Source of the DNA: Coccinella septempunctata
Taxonomy: Eukaryota > Arthropoda > Insecta > Coleoptera > Coccinellidae
NCBI RefSeq assembly: GCF_907165205.1
Contig: NC_058191.1
Location: 22,710,064 to 22,774,063 of the forward strand
Reading direction: 5' to 3'
Length of the DNA stretch: 64,000 bases
Below are positions 30,115 through 41,865 of the stretch, piece by piece. Below the pieces are notes generated by a model, which did no database searches, was not told the origin of the DNA, and saw only the letters and a program-made list of their open reading frames with translations. Every line of letters begins with the position of its first letter. Positions within the stretch are counted from its first letter, which is position 1. Both the position numbers and the translations under genes were made by a program.

Positions 30115-32000
30115 CACTGAGAAAAATAATATGGTTTACATTTAATAAATATTTATTTTATCCAAATTTATTTACTATGAATTCAATAAGCCAGTAATAA
30201 ATAAACGTTATTTTCCTTGAAGAAATTGAGAAATCTCAAATATTTATTTAGGGTTTTTCAACAAGAACTTTGTTTTGTAAATCAAAATAAAACAATAAAT
30301 TCAGATGACAATGATTCAAATTTTTATTTTATTCAGAAAAGGAAGGTTTGGCAATTATAAATGGAAAATGATAACTTATAAATGTCCACCACGACCACGG
30401 TTACAGCGGTGTTAAATCGCATGATCTAGCTAGCCCTTTAACGGCTGAATTTGTGAAATTATGCGATCAGGAAATTTGGTTTGTAATGAATCCATTGTTT
30501 CGGTAGATGTGTGACTTGTGGCACCGTCTTGTTGAAACCACATATTTGTGATACCCACATCTTCAACAATAGGCCAAAATTTAGTTCTTAACATCTCTCG
30601 ATTATGTTGACCGATCTGTAAAACAGATCCACCATTTTCATAGTGAATATTTATTATTTTGAAACGATTTTTGAGTGAAATGGAATTCATTGTAACAATT
30701 GCCTAAGTTTCTACTATAGATATGTCAAAAACCAAATGTCAAAACTTTCATGTAGTTCCGGTAGGGCCATAGTGAAAAACAAAGTTCTTGTTGAAAAACC
30801 CTATAGTTAATAAGAAATTTATTAAAGCTTTTACAAATAAATATCGCTTCATTATTTTGATTCTTGATATAAATGTACGGCTCTTCAATGCTATTGTAAT
30901 ATTTGAAATAGAGATAAATGAATAAATAAATAATTTCATTTTGAACCTTTTTTCCCAGAAATATTGAGTTTATAAATAATGAACCTATTTTGTCAACATT
31001 AAAAAACAATTATTTGCCAGCTATAAAATCATTCTCGACTTGTCGAATCTTGTCGACCAATAGGTATATGTCAAGCGTGCCCATTGGTCAAGCAGTGTCA
31101 GTTCTAGTCTTTAGTCTACTACCGCAATCTGATGCAATACAGAGAGATTTCCAGATTATTCTGAATTTTATAGATCGCTGGATTTTTCTTCTTGTGGCTT
31201 GAGAGTTTGAACAAGCTTATAGAGCAGTTTCTCCTATATAATTTCTTGTTTATGGTGTTGAAAAGAGTTAGTGGAGTGAAGTGGGTTCAGTGAGTGTTTT
31301 TAATAATGTGGAGAAGATTCTAGAAGAGGAAGGATTACCCCATTCGAAAGAGGTTAATTTTTTGAGGATTCAAACAGACACAGGAGAAGGTTGGTTATTT
31401 TTTATTGTGCTGATGATATGTCTATGACTTATTTTGTATTTTTTTGAGTGATAATGATACATGTCAAGCTTTTTTGAATTTGTCATCTGTAAAAATAAAT
31501 TAAAAATAAATGTATTCTGCATTGGAGAGTTTTGATTAACCTTTTGTTAATGGACTGAATTCATTGGGTTCATCTCGAGTAAACTTATTTTATACATACT
31601 AGACATATATGATCAAAATGAAATTAATAAATAACGTTAACAAGATTCATTAATGTCAAATATTAAAAAAAAAACATAATTTGTTCATTAAACAAGATAT
31701 TATAATTCAACTTCCAAGAGTCAAGAATTAATTCGTAAAAGAAAATTCATTTAATTTTATCCACGATAAACAAACCTGATAATATTTATCAAGAAAGTTC
31801 ATTATTACTAATAACAAAGCTCATTATATATAAATGGAAAAATTAATTCATTATTAATAAATATATTAATTAGGAAGAAATATTTATTAAGGAATATATG
31901 GGCTTTATTCGAATAATCTTTATTTTCCAGAAATAAATGCTTTATTATATATTACGTATTAATAGATATGCATTATAGTTAATAAATTCTTTTCTCAGTG
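30115..32000. mobile_element. Non-autonomous TIR element (CACTGAGAAAA ends), TA-flanked
   Basis: The left end CACTGAGAAAAATAAT and the right end TTTTCTCAGTG are inverted, with TA on both sides (30113-30114, 32001-32002). The interior is AT-rich with many TTATTAATAAAT stretches and no transposase of its own. It carries the mariner-like insertion listed next. The superfamily is not certain. Confidence 0.7.
30251..30801 (-). mobile_element. Deleted mariner-like element nested in the TIR element
   Basis: It has perfect 26-bp terminal inverted repeats (GGGTTTTTCAACAAGAAC and on) flanked by TA. On minus an 86-codon frame fuses the N-terminal helix-turn-helix start (NRFKIINIHYENGGSV) directly to the catalytic middle (REMLRTKFWPIV, NMWFQQDGATSHTS). 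The linker and the first catalytic Asp are lost by internal deletion. The perfect ends suggest fairly recent mobilisation by a full-length relative. Confidence 0.85.
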
Positions 32001-32471
32001 TATCTCGTCTGGATATCTTGTTTTTAATCACATTCAGGAGAAATGAAAAATCTGCTTCTGAAATTCTAGTAAAACTTTTGAATCGCCTGCCGTCATTTTA
32101 AATGTCGCGAAATAAAAAAGTGCTGTTGAGTCTACGGTCTCGACTTCTTTGTCGTGTAATTGTGAAGACCATCTAGTACGCCGTCGTCTCTTCTTCTTTA
32201 TCAGCTCGTACAGAATTATGAAGGAGGCACTAGCACAACCCAAGTTTTTCATCCTTAGAGCATAGAATGATTCCTTTTTTCTAAGTTTCCATCGTTTACG
32301 TTCGTAAGCACTGAACTGACACATCCGTTGGAGCGGCTCCGAACACATGCTCATGCTGTTCGTGCGTCGGAAAGAAAAATTGTCCGCATAAACGCTCGTT
32401 CGGTGAGGCGTGCTCATTAAGGCGCGTATACATCTGAGCAAAATAGCCGAATGAGCACGCCGGCGCCGCAC
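32001..32471 (-). other. 145-codon open frame within the inverted copy of the 494-bp repeat
   Basis: A frame at 32034-32471 is open on minus and shares KRWKLRKKESFY, LGCASASFIILYEL and KKKRRRRTRWSSQL with the plus-strand frames of the tandem repeats. It lacks a recognised domain. The basic KKKRRRR stretch followed by Trp and a later FKMT loosely recalls the N-terminus of Harbinger-type transposases. It may be a decayed exon rather than a gene. Confidence 0.3.
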
Positions 32472-34033
32472 CGAATGAGCGTTTATGCGGACAATTTTTC
32501 TTTCCGACGCATAAACACTGTTCGGAGCCGCTCCAACGGATGTGTCAGTTCAGTGCTTACGAAAGTAAACGATGGAATGATTCTACATATTCTATGTTCT
32601 AAGGATTGAAAACTTGGGTTGTGCTAGTGCCTCTTTCATAATTCTGTACAAGTTGCTAAAGAAGAAGAGACGACGGCGTACTTGATGGTCTTCACAATTA
32701 TATCTACAAAGAAGTCGAGACCGTAGCCTCAACAGCACTTTTTTTTTGCACGACATTCAGAGTGGGGGCGACAAAATTGGGCCGTTTTCATACTATTTTA
32801 TTAAATTCGAACACGTTTCTCGCGAGAAATCTGTATTTAAATGTGTTCGTTCGGTTCGAGGAAAAGATGTCAACTAAACCCGTCCACACTGAGCACGAAT
32901 TTTCTTTGATGGACCGACAAATTGCGGATCGGCTCCTCGCAACATGAGCGCGTTCGGTGCGGTGTGTTTTGTCCGTCCACATCTGAATGCTCATTCGGAG
33001 CGATGTGCTCATTCGACTGTTTTGCTCAGATGTGTACGCGGTTTAAACGATGGAAACTTAGGAAAAAGGAATCATTCTATGTATTCTACGTTCTAAGGAT
33101 GGAAACTTTGGGGTGTGCTAGTGCCTCTTTCATAATTCTGTACGAGTTGCTAAAGAAGAAGAGACGACGGCGTACTAGATGGTCTTCACAATTATATCTA
33201 CAAAGAAGTCGAGACCGTAGCCTCAACAGCACTTTTTTTTTGCACGACATTCAGAGTGGGGGCGACAAAATTGGGCCGTTTTCATACTATTTTATTAAAT
33301 TCGAACACGTTTCTCGCGAGAAATCTGTATTTAAATGTGTTCGTTCGGTTCGAGGAAAAGATGTCAACTAAACCCGTCCACACTGAGCACGAATTTTCTT
33401 TGATGGACCGACAAATTGCGGATCGGCTCCTCGCAACATGAGCGCGTTCGGTGCGGTGTGTTTTGTCCGTCCACATCTGAATGCTCATTCGGAGCGATGT
33501 GCTCATTCGACTGTTTTGCTCAGATGTGTACGCGGTTTAAACGATGGAAACTTAGGAAAAAGGAATCATTCTATGTATTCTACGTTCTAAGGATGGAAAC
33601 TTTGGGGTGTGCTAGTGCCTCTTTCATAATTCTGTACGAGTTGCTAAAGAAGAAGAGACGACGGCGTACTAGATGGTCTTCACAATTATATCTACAAAGA
33701 AGTCGAGACCGTAGCCTCAACAGCACTTTTTTTTGCACGACATTCAGAGTGGGGGCGACAAAATTGGGCCGTTTTCATACTATTTTATTAAATTCGAACA
33801 CGTTTCTCGCGAGAAATCTGTATTTAAATGTGTTCGTTCGGTTCGAGGAAAAGATGTCAACTAAACCCGTCTACACTGAGCACGAATTTTCTTTGATGGA
33901 CCGACAAATTGCGGATCGGCTCCGCGCAACATGAGCGCGTTCGGTGCGGTGTGTTTTGTCCGTCCACATCTGAATGCTCATTCGGCGCGATGTGCTCATT
34001 CGGCTGTTTGGCTCAGATGTGTACGCGGCTAAA
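32090..34033. repeat. 494-bp tandem repeat array with an inverted flanking copy
   Basis: Three plus-oriented units lie at about 32570-33046, 33047-33540 and 33541-34033, the last two nearly identical. The block 32090-32450 holds part of the same unit inverted. The edges carry TTAAGGCGCGTATACATCTGAGC-like sequence (32418) and its inverse GCTCAGATGTGTACGCGG (34012), which suggests that a terminal-repeat element was the founder. Open frames inside repeat exactly with the period and are not evidence of genes. Confidence 0.85.
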
Positions 34034-35305
34034 GACTGCCATGTATTTACGTACTGTATATAAATATGTTCAAAAAGGACCAACAAAATATAAGGAATGA
34101 AGGAAGGAATTGAATGAAGGATTCATATTCTTTGTAAAATACTATTGTCATCATGACTCATACCGCATAAAAATGCCAAAAGAGAATCGAGAAAATGTAG
34201 TTGCAATGCTAAACTTGAAATTTTCATAAACCATACAACAAGGGATACGGAAAATGAGATAAATATGTTAAGGTAGGGAGATGGTGAATGGTAATTGGAA
34301 GTAATCTTTCAGAGGGGTTATACGTATCAGAGATCATTTGCAAAAATTGAGTCCAGTGAACCATGGGTCAAAGATGATTGGTTACTGAGATAATACGGTT
34401 TTTTCCTTTTTCAAGAATTTTCTGACATATTAACGAAAACAATTGATTCTGTTAAAGCTTCTCAATTCTGATACTGATTAAATTTTCGAAAGTTGAAAAA
34501 GATTTCATTTCAAGACAAACGATATTTGACCAAAAATAACAAACACAGATTATATCGAAATTAAATGTTGTTAAGAAGCATGAACACTTTTTCTTGTGAA
34601 ATTTCCGTGAAATGATATTAAAACTCGAAAAAATCAATATAAATTTTGCGCACAAACTACAGGGAAAAGTTCCCTATTATCTTGAAAAAAGATGCTTAAG
34701 TAATAAAATTTTTCAAGAAATAAAAAAATAGCCGCTACATAGAGATTTTTTTCGCATTATAACTAGAATTTTTATGAAATCGATGTTGATGAGCTGATGA
34801 AAATCCATAATTGAACTAAGAAGAGAATTACATGATTTTCACAAAAATGAGTTGTTTGAACACAATACGTGCTCAACTATCACAATAGCATCTTCAGATT
34901 ACCTTCACCCACCTTAAGATTTATATTTTGATTTCGAAACACGTATCGTGCTTAAGCAACTCATGTTAGTGAAAATAACATAATTCTGTTTTTAGTTCTA
35001 CAGTTCTTTTATTTTACTTTTGCATTGTTATATGGCTCCACTCTGCAATATGAGCTATGACGGCAATTGTATTCCAGACTGAAATATCTTTTCTTATGAA
35101 TAATAATAATAATAAAAGCCAATCCACATAATATAAGTTTTCTACCTCAATAAGATATATACACCTACCTACATATGTGATATAGTACCTATGTTTTTTT
35201 GTATGTTGCATAGGTATTCCCCAATTGGTGTTTGTTAATCAAACAAATTATTCCATCCACTGTTTCCCATCTGCCTCATTCATTAATTTTCCCTTTCCTG
35301 GCCCT
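34034..35305. other. AT-rich DNA, no gene seen
   Basis: Short frames only, no terminal repeats or recognisable protein. A (TAA)n-like run occurs near 35099. Confidence 0.45.
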
Positions 35306-35307
35306 AT

Positions 35308-35505
35308 TTAAATAAATGCATAGGCAGTGGACAAAAGGGGCAAAAAAGGTAGCTGGGCTACCACTACCGTGACCAAGTCATTTATCAGAAAGGACGCCAA
35401 AATGGAGCTTGCAATACCACCCATGTTCGTGCCATCAATTTGCTGGTAAGTTTCCAAATCAAACAGGAAAAAGCTCGTTTCGAATAGGAAGTCAACTAAT
35501 ATCAC
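35308..35505 (-). pseudogene. Penelope-like element reverse transcriptase fragment
   Basis: On minus, FFLFDLETYQQIDGTNMGG followed by ASSILASFLINDLVTVVVAQLPF fits the Penelope-like RT block around YxQxxGxxMG-SPLSPxLA. In this copy the SPLSP core is degenerate (GIASSI). Only this block of about 60 residues is recognisable; no GIY-YIG endonuclease is seen. Confidence 0.6.
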
Positions 35506-35605
35506 CTTTTTTTTTCGGTTCGATAGTTGAAAAAATTATAGATTACTATATCGGCTATAGGTTCTGCGTATAAGTTCAAAAAGACATAAATTGATTTTTT
35601 TATGT

Positions 35606-38600
35606 TTAATCTTCGAAACTTTTTCTACACATCATTCCCACTCTGACTCTACCCTTTCTACAAGGTACTTGAATGAAGTTCCGGTTGCCAATATCAACAG
35701 TAATATTCCTTGGCTTCAGCGTAGTAGTAGTAGTCGATGTTGTATTTCCTGAAAATTGAGAAAAAATAAAATGGACACTGAAACTATAAAACGTTTATAA
35801 AAATAGGAAAGCGCAGAACGAGATATCTGGAGCTTTTGTGCGCTTTGCAAATTCATTACTACAGCGATCACCCATCTAGGTACTATACAGGGTGTTCTAC
35901 AAGTTCTATGACAAACTTTGACAGAAGGTAGATGGGCTTCTTTTGATCATTTTTTTCCTATGAACAATAGGACCGATTCGTTTTCGTTTAGGAGTTACAA
36001 GCATTTGAAAAAATTTTTTTTCATGTTTTGAAAATATCGGTAGATATGGTAATTTTAATTATTCATTTGACACTTGTTTCATTGAGGATGGTATCAACAA
36101 TAACCATAATGAACATATATGGGCACTGCAGAATCTATATGCCATTAGACAAAGACGATGTCCACAACGTTTCAGTGTAAACGATTGGAGTGTGATTTTC
36201 AACAATGATTTGATGCCAGTAAATGCATGATCGTTTAAATGCAGATTTGTATGAAAACTTTTTTGGAGCACAACTCTTTTGACTTCATTGATAACTTAGA
36301 GCTCAACATTGTTGGAAATATGTGGTATCAGCACGATGGTGCACCACCACATAGAGGGAGACAAGTAGTCAGTTGGCTGACTACTACATTTCCCGAATAA
36401 ATGGATACGTTAAGGAGGACCAATACAATGGCCATCTCGTTCACCTAATCTAAATCCCTTAAATTTTTATTTATGGGGTCATATGAAGCAGCTTGTTTAT
36501 CATATTGGAATCCAATCTAATCAACAATTACTTGATAGAATTCAAGATGCAGCAAACCAAATACGAAACGACACAAATCTGATCCGCCAAGTAACGCCAT
36601 CTTTAGTTCGTCTGAAGCTTGCATTCAAGTCGAAAGTGGACACATTGAATAATTTTTAGTCTCGAAATTTTCATTGATTATTATGATTTGAACATAAACA
36701 TTTGAGTTTTCAAATGCTTGTATCTTCTAAACAAAAACGAATCGGATATATGTTCATAGGAAAAAAAATGTTCAGAATAAGCACAGCTACCATCTGTCAA
36801 GGTTTGTCAAAGAGCTCGTAGAACACCCTGTATAGGTGGCGTTTGGCTCCAGGAAAGAAATATATTTTCAAAACATTTCCAAAAATCAAATCCGATCAGG
36901 TTGAAAAATATTACCTAAAATGACGCTTTGAGAGATTTTTTTGAGGATTTATTTTTATTCTCTAGTTATCCAATCATTAACATTACTTTATTGATTATTT
37001 TTGCATTGTTGCTGTTATCGGTCGTTATTACGAATGTAAATTTTTGCGAGAATTTTTCTTGATTTCTTCACATTGCTGCAAATATATCTCATCAATTGAT
37101 TGTTCAATTGTAATCTTTCATTTCTTTGCGGCAAGACCAGACTCTCTATATACACGAAATCCCTATAACGATCTGAAAACTACAATAGGGTCTGAAAATT
37201 CACCAAATTACCTCAGATTAAAAATTGTCTGACATTTGCGTTTAGATCATCACATAAATCATATCATATATCGAACATGGCGGGCAATGATGACGCGCTC
37301 CTCAAAAAAATCTGTAATTGTTTCGAAAATCGGTCGCAACTACGCTCTCATAGTGTGTATATTGTGAGGAATACTTTCATGTGCCCTAAGGGTGGCTGAA
37401 TTGGTGGCAGTAGGAAGACATAGTTTAGTTGAACGCTGCAGGAATAATACTGAGGTTATGTCCGCCGGCAGATCTTAAAACGTGTCAAAAAAGCGATAAA
37501 AAATAACGTAAAAATCGATATTGTTGACATTCATTCCAGTGTCGTCCACGAAGGAATCATGATGCTCTGACGAGAGGTGAAGTGAGACCGAAGCAATGGT
37601 CAGCATCTAGTATAATTATTTTTTAAGACATATGCATATTCTGTTGCTTGACATTCGAGACGAGTGTGTTATGATTTTTGGTTCTATCAGTGATCAAAGA
37701 GGAATGAGGTAATCTTGAATTGGCGTATCCTCTATAGTCAATAGAGCAGGAAATATGATAGCCTGTTCTTCACTGGGATAGTTCGATTGATTTAATATGT
37801 TTAAGTAAGTTTTCTTTAGTTTGGATGCAAAACTGCTGTACTTGGCCGTATTCTGAAGAGGAATTGTTTGATCCATTATTTCAAAGTTAATTATCCTGAA
37901 TTATCGGGCGCTGAGTGCGACTCTGTTCATTTGAACAGACGTCCGACGATGTTGATAAGACTTATAATTTGATGTCGTTCCTTGTTATTGTTTATGGTTG
38001 AATTGATCTTATGAGTCAGTTAAATTACTTGCAAGTTTTCGTACTACACCGACTTTTGGTTTAGAATCACATCAAGAAAATTGTAATAATAGTGGTAAAA
38101 TATCAACGGAAAATTATCAAAATTTGCAGAGCGAGGTTATGGCAGGTTACTTCTATTCTCGCCGTGGCCGGACTCCTAGCAGTTGATATTATGCTCGTAC
38201 GTGTAAAATCCATTTCTTTCGCATTCTGACATACATAGAAATCAAAAAAACTTTTCCGGGACATTCATAGTTGTATTTTTACAACAACATGATAGTCTAA
38301 GATCCGACTGCAGAATTATTACGTTCATTACGTACAGAGACAAACACACATTTTTACATACGTTTATGGATAGGAGAGAACACTGATAACACCGCAGCCT
38401 GTCAGAAGTGGCCGCAAGTAATTTTAATTTAATTAATGTTAATCAATATTCCAAGAGAAATTTGGTTCACTCCGTTTTGAAATGAAATATCATCCACATC
38501 ATAGCAATGCATGTAAAGAATACTAAAATCCATAGCTGCCGTTGCACACTCGGCCGCAACTACCTTGCAGCCAGGTGTAAGCAGGTAACATTTCGATGTA

Positions 38601-40780
38601 TTTCTACGTTCATGATGTACACGGATGTTTTTGATATCAAATTAAAGCTAATTTTTTTTCGAATAGGATGATGTATGGCTGCCTGTGAAAATATAGCCGC
38701 AAGTTAGATCTGCCATCTGTTAAAATAGCGAGATATCCGAAATAAAGTAAGAGAGAGTTAGACTCATTTCGCACCATCGGGTTTTTACCCGATGTTCCGA
38801 ATTATATCTACTGATATAATGGGATCTTTCACAAGTGTTCCGGTTTAGTTTCGCACTGGAAAACAACCGGATTGCAATTTCAGCGGCGCTTATCGCCACG
38901 AGATTCGAGAGCTGGATGTGTCCACCGTACGGATAAAACCCGATGAATAATTTTTCATTTGGTTTTTCCGGTAAAAACTCGACGGTAAAAACCCGTGGTG
39001 TGAAAGAAGTCTTAGGGTTCTCAACAGTGCAGCTGAATTATTCTTATATTATAACCACGTGTTGAAGCTCGTTGTACACAACGCTATTGATATTATTTAT
39101 GTTTTAACCCTTCGTCGGGCGCTATACGAATATTGAGATTTCGGGCGCAATGCATATAATAGATTGTAATAAGAATAAGGTCCAAATAAATAGAAATTGA
39201 AACAAAAGAAGAATTTTTTTGAAAGATGATAAGTCTCACCAAAGTTCATTCCAAAGACACTGGCCGATTCATCATGTTCAACAAGATGTATGCGGCAAAA
39301 AGAGAATAATGAAAAATTCATAAAAAAAAATCAAAGGGTTTGTTTCAACCCACATTTTATCGTGTTGGAAGTCATTAAAACAAAAGGTGCTACGGACAGA
39401 TGGCAGACCTAACTTGCACTTGCGGTTTTTTTTCACAGGCAGCCATATATCATCATATTCGAAAAAAAATTATCTTTAATTTGATATCAAAAACATCCGT
39501 GTGCGTCATAAACGTAGAAATACATCGAAATGTGACCTGCTTACACCTGGCTGCGAGGTACTTGCGGCCGAGTGTGCAACGGCAGCTATGGATTTTAGTA
39601 TTCTTTACATGCATTGCTATGATGTGGATGATATTTCATTTCAAAACGGAGTGAACGAAATTTTTCTTGGAATATTGATTAACATTAATTTAATTAAAAT
39701 TACTTGCGGCCACTTTTGACAGACTGCGGTGTTATCAGTGTATTCTCCTATCCATAAACGTATGTAAAAATGTGTGTTTGTCTCTGTACGTAATGAACGT
39801 AGTGATTCTGCAGCGGGATCTCGTACTATGACTTTCTTATATTTGGATATGACACTTCCAATGATAAGTGCGTGATATCCTTTTGATTTGTACGAAAACG
39901 CGTTACATGGGTGCAAAAGTGTTGTACGATGCCGTCACACGAAGAGATTGTGGGCCCGGAAAACTGGAGCAGGGCTCCCCAATTTTTGCAAAAATTTTAT
40001 TTCTCGGGTATTAACGGAGGTATCGAAATAATTTTTGTACACAAAATTCTTATTTTTTATGGAATAGAATAGATCTGAAGATCAAAATTGGCGAGCAATC
40101 TCCAATGTATTATACAGGGTGAGTCTTTGACACGTACAAATTTTTTAACAGTAGACTCTTGAGGTCAAAGAAACACTTTTTTCCTAATAATTTTTTCCGA
40201 TTCGGCCCTGATGCAAAGATATTGCCATTTCAAGTTTTCATAAGGAGCTATACCACCCCTGTACGAACAAATCTCCCTTATGAATAACTAGCTGAATCTG
40301 TGACACTACACATTAGTATATCTTTTGAACAGAGTTGTATTTAAATTTCTAAAATAACATTTTTTTCTGGTGTTCCAACAGCCTGTATCTTTTAAACCGA
40401 CCCGATATGGATAAAATAGTAAGGGAAAAAAGGGTTTCTTTCAACTTCAAGAATCTACTCTTAAAATATTTGTACGAGTCTAACGCTCACTGTGTAGGTA
40501 TATGTAACTTTCGAAGGTTTTCCAATTGATCGATTGACAGACGGGTCTGAAAGAGTAAAGTGCATATTTTCAATGACTCATAACATTAAGATTTTTCAGT
40601 TTCTTCCTATTTCAATATGGAAAAAAAATGATGTAACTAACCTGGAGACGAAAATATCTGTAAATAAAGCTCCAATTCATCTGGACTTATCATGTCACCT
40701 TCATTCATAGGTCGGCAATAGACTTGAACAATCACAAACATCATTGTTATTTTGATCCAATAATTTATTATTTGGGTCAT
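35606..40780 (-). CDS. Small secreted peptide, two exons, secapin-like C-terminus
   Basis: Exon 1 is 40642-40780 (ATG at 40780) and exon 2 is 35606-35748. The splice is GT-AG in phase 1 (CCAG|GTTAGT ... TTTTCAG|GA). The product has 93 residues: an N-terminal hydrophobic signal (WIKITMMFVIVQVYC), an acidic helix (SPDELELYLQIFSS), a short Thr run (TSTTTTT) and the tail FIQVPCRKGRVRVGMMCRK. The tail has C-x10-C after a Val-Pro, the same spacing as in the peptide at 60227 and in insect secapin-like peptides. The 4.9-kb intron holds a mariner-like element, an inverted repeat and a MITE. The exon pairing is inferred from splice sites and frame, without transcript evidence. Function unknown; an extracellular peptide is likely. 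Confidence 0.65.
35888..36830 (+). mobile_element. Mariner-like transposon with decayed transposase
   Basis: Inverted ends CAGGGTGTTCTAC / GTAGAACACCCTG are flanked by TA. On plus, after several frame changes, the transposase reads RQRRCPQRFSVNDW, NMWYQHDGAPPHRGRQVV, W.SRSPNLNPLNFYLWGHMK and LVRLKLAFKSKVDTL. The middle catalytic Asp (QHDGAPPH) is visible; the N-terminal third is missing. It lies in the intron of the minus-strand peptide gene. Confidence 0.82.
36833..37620. other. Intronic DNA, no element recognised
   Basis: No coding or repeat structure that I can support. Confidence 0.4.
37625..37876 (-). pseudogene. Retroelement gag/ORF1-like fragment
   Basis: On minus the frame reads YSSFASKLKKTYLNILNQSNYPSEEQ, IFPALLTIEDTPIQDYLIPL, a stop, then SLIEPKIITHSSRMSSNRICICL. 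This order (YPSEEQ, IQDYL, SRISNNRICIYL) is known from ORF1 proteins of insect non-LTR retrotransposons, upstream of their zinc knuckles. Only this short piece remains, with one nonsense codon. Confidence 0.5.
38305..39835. repeat. Long inverted repeat, arms of about 430 bp
   Basis: The left arm 38305-38735 and right arm 39395-39835 are inverted copies with a few percent differences, for example TGCACACTCGGCCGCAACTA versus the inverse of AGTACTTGCGGCCGAGTGTG. The spacer of about 660 bases contains a smaller inverted-repeat element. It lies inside the peptide-gene intron. Probably a foldback-type transposon; no transposase is seen. Confidence 0.8.
38768..39007. mobile_element. Small MITE in the spacer of the long inverted repeat
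   Basis: Inverted ends GCACCATCGGGTTTTTACC and GGTAAAAACCCGTGGTGTG enclose about 240 bases. ACCCGAT motifs recur inside. No coding capacity. Confidence 0.6.
40115..40494. mobile_element. MITE with about 60-bp inverted repeats
   Basis: The ends CAGGGTGAGTCTTTGACACG and inverse CACAGTGAGCGTTAGACTCG continue as matching inverted repeats through ACAAAT...GTAGA.TCTTGA. TA is present on both sides. 380 bases, non-coding. Confidence 0.8.
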
Positions 40781-41149
40781 TCTATAAGGTCGTTAACTCT
40801 ATTTTATCGATACTCCTTGAATTTCCGTACAGAAACCTGAAAACACGAATAAAATGAATCACTCTGAATGAAAAAACCATTTCATTTGTGACAATATGAT
40901 TTTTCGCGTATACCAAATATTTATTATACGTATGTATACTATGTTGAGCACAATGACACCATCAAAACAATGCGAAGAATTTCAAAGAAAGAGAAACCTA
41001 TATCTTCTGAGTGTTATCATCAATAGTTCAATACGCAATAAATATATCTAAAAATTGTCAAATGTGTCACATAAGATATTATCCGCAACAGATAATCGTT
41101 CAGTTTCCTTTAATCTTCCTTTATAAGTTCTAATAGAAGTTGAATCGTT
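40781..41149. promoter_or_regulatory. Shared upstream region of two divergent secreted-protein genes
   Basis: The 369 bases between the ATG of the minus-strand peptide gene and the ATG at 41150 must hold both promoters. TTCAGTTTCC near 41100 could be an initiator for the plus gene. No element is certain. Confidence 0.3.
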
Positions 41150-41818
41150 ATGTTCGGTGAAATTCACTTTCCCTTCATTTTTCTGGTATTTTTCTTCGAT
41201 TTCTCAAGTGGAACTGGAAATTTGCATAGTAATCCTAGTCAAGCTTCGAGCCCTGGTCAGAGGCAAGTAACACTTAGGATTTATCCTGTTGTTGTACCTT
41301 CCTATGCTCAATATCCAAAACAAAATTTTCTATATGCTGGATACCCCTACGGAGTTATCGATCCTTTACAAGGAAATCTATTACCAGATTACTTTCAGCG
41401 CGGAAATATATATCAAGGAAGTTTAATACCATACCAACATGGGAATTTTCTTGAGAATTTACCTACCAGAATAATAGATGTTGACGAAAGAGGCAACATT
41501 AAGACTCCGAACAGGGACCCTATTTTCTCCATGCGACAAGAAAATTCGAAATCGACTGAAAACAGGAATTATCCAATTAAATTTGTTAAATCCAACTTTG
41601 CTACAACAAAACCAATTACCATTACCATCAACAGAAACTCAGGCCAGCCAGATAGTGTCATGAATTACAACTTCGAAAACGGAGAATTAGTGAATCCCAG
41701 GATGAAGGCAACAAAGCTCTCCAAGAAAAAAAAATCTTCTAAACTTCTAGATAAACACACTACGAGTGCTTCCATTAAGAATGACGAAGGCAAAAGTAAA
41801 AGACGAAAAACTAATTAA
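41150..41818 (+). CDS. Secreted protein of unknown function, single exon
   Basis: 222 residues, ATG at 41150. Residues 1-21 are a clear signal peptide (FPFIFLVFFFDFSSG). The mature part starts Ser/Gln-rich, then has a Tyr/Pro/Asn-rich region (residues 45-105, with YPVVVPSYAQYP and YAGYPYGVIDP) and ends in a strongly basic, Lys/Ser-rich tail. There is no Cys in the mature part and no recognised domain. A Tyr/Pro-rich secreted protein could be a cuticle, eggshell or silk-like component or a saliva protein; this is a guess from composition. A poly(A) signal follows 42 bases after the stop. No intron is seen. Confidence 0.7.
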   Translation: MFGEIHFPFIFLVFFFDFSSGTGNLHSNPSQASSPGQRQVTLRIYPVVVPSYAQYPKQNFLYAGYPYGVIDPLQGNLLPDYFQRGNIYQGSLIPYQHGNFLENLPTRIIDVDERGNIKTPNRDPIFSMRQENSKSTENRNYPIKFVKSNFATTKPITITINRNSGQPDSVMNYNFENGELVNPRMKATKLSKKKKSSKLLDKHTTSASIKNDEGKSKRRKTN

Positions 41819-41859
41819 GTTTCATAAAACCCACATTTGTACTTGCAGAATAATTTCTG

Positions 41860-41865
41860 AATAAA
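41860..41865 (+). terminator. Poly(A) signal of the 41150 gene
   Basis: AATAAA lies 42 bases after the stop codon in AT-rich sequence. Confidence 0.6.

Noticed and set aside
32762..33934. Repeated frames of 60-170 codons in the 494-bp array
   Set aside because: They recur with the array period on both strands and carry no recognised domain, so they are explained by DNA duplication.
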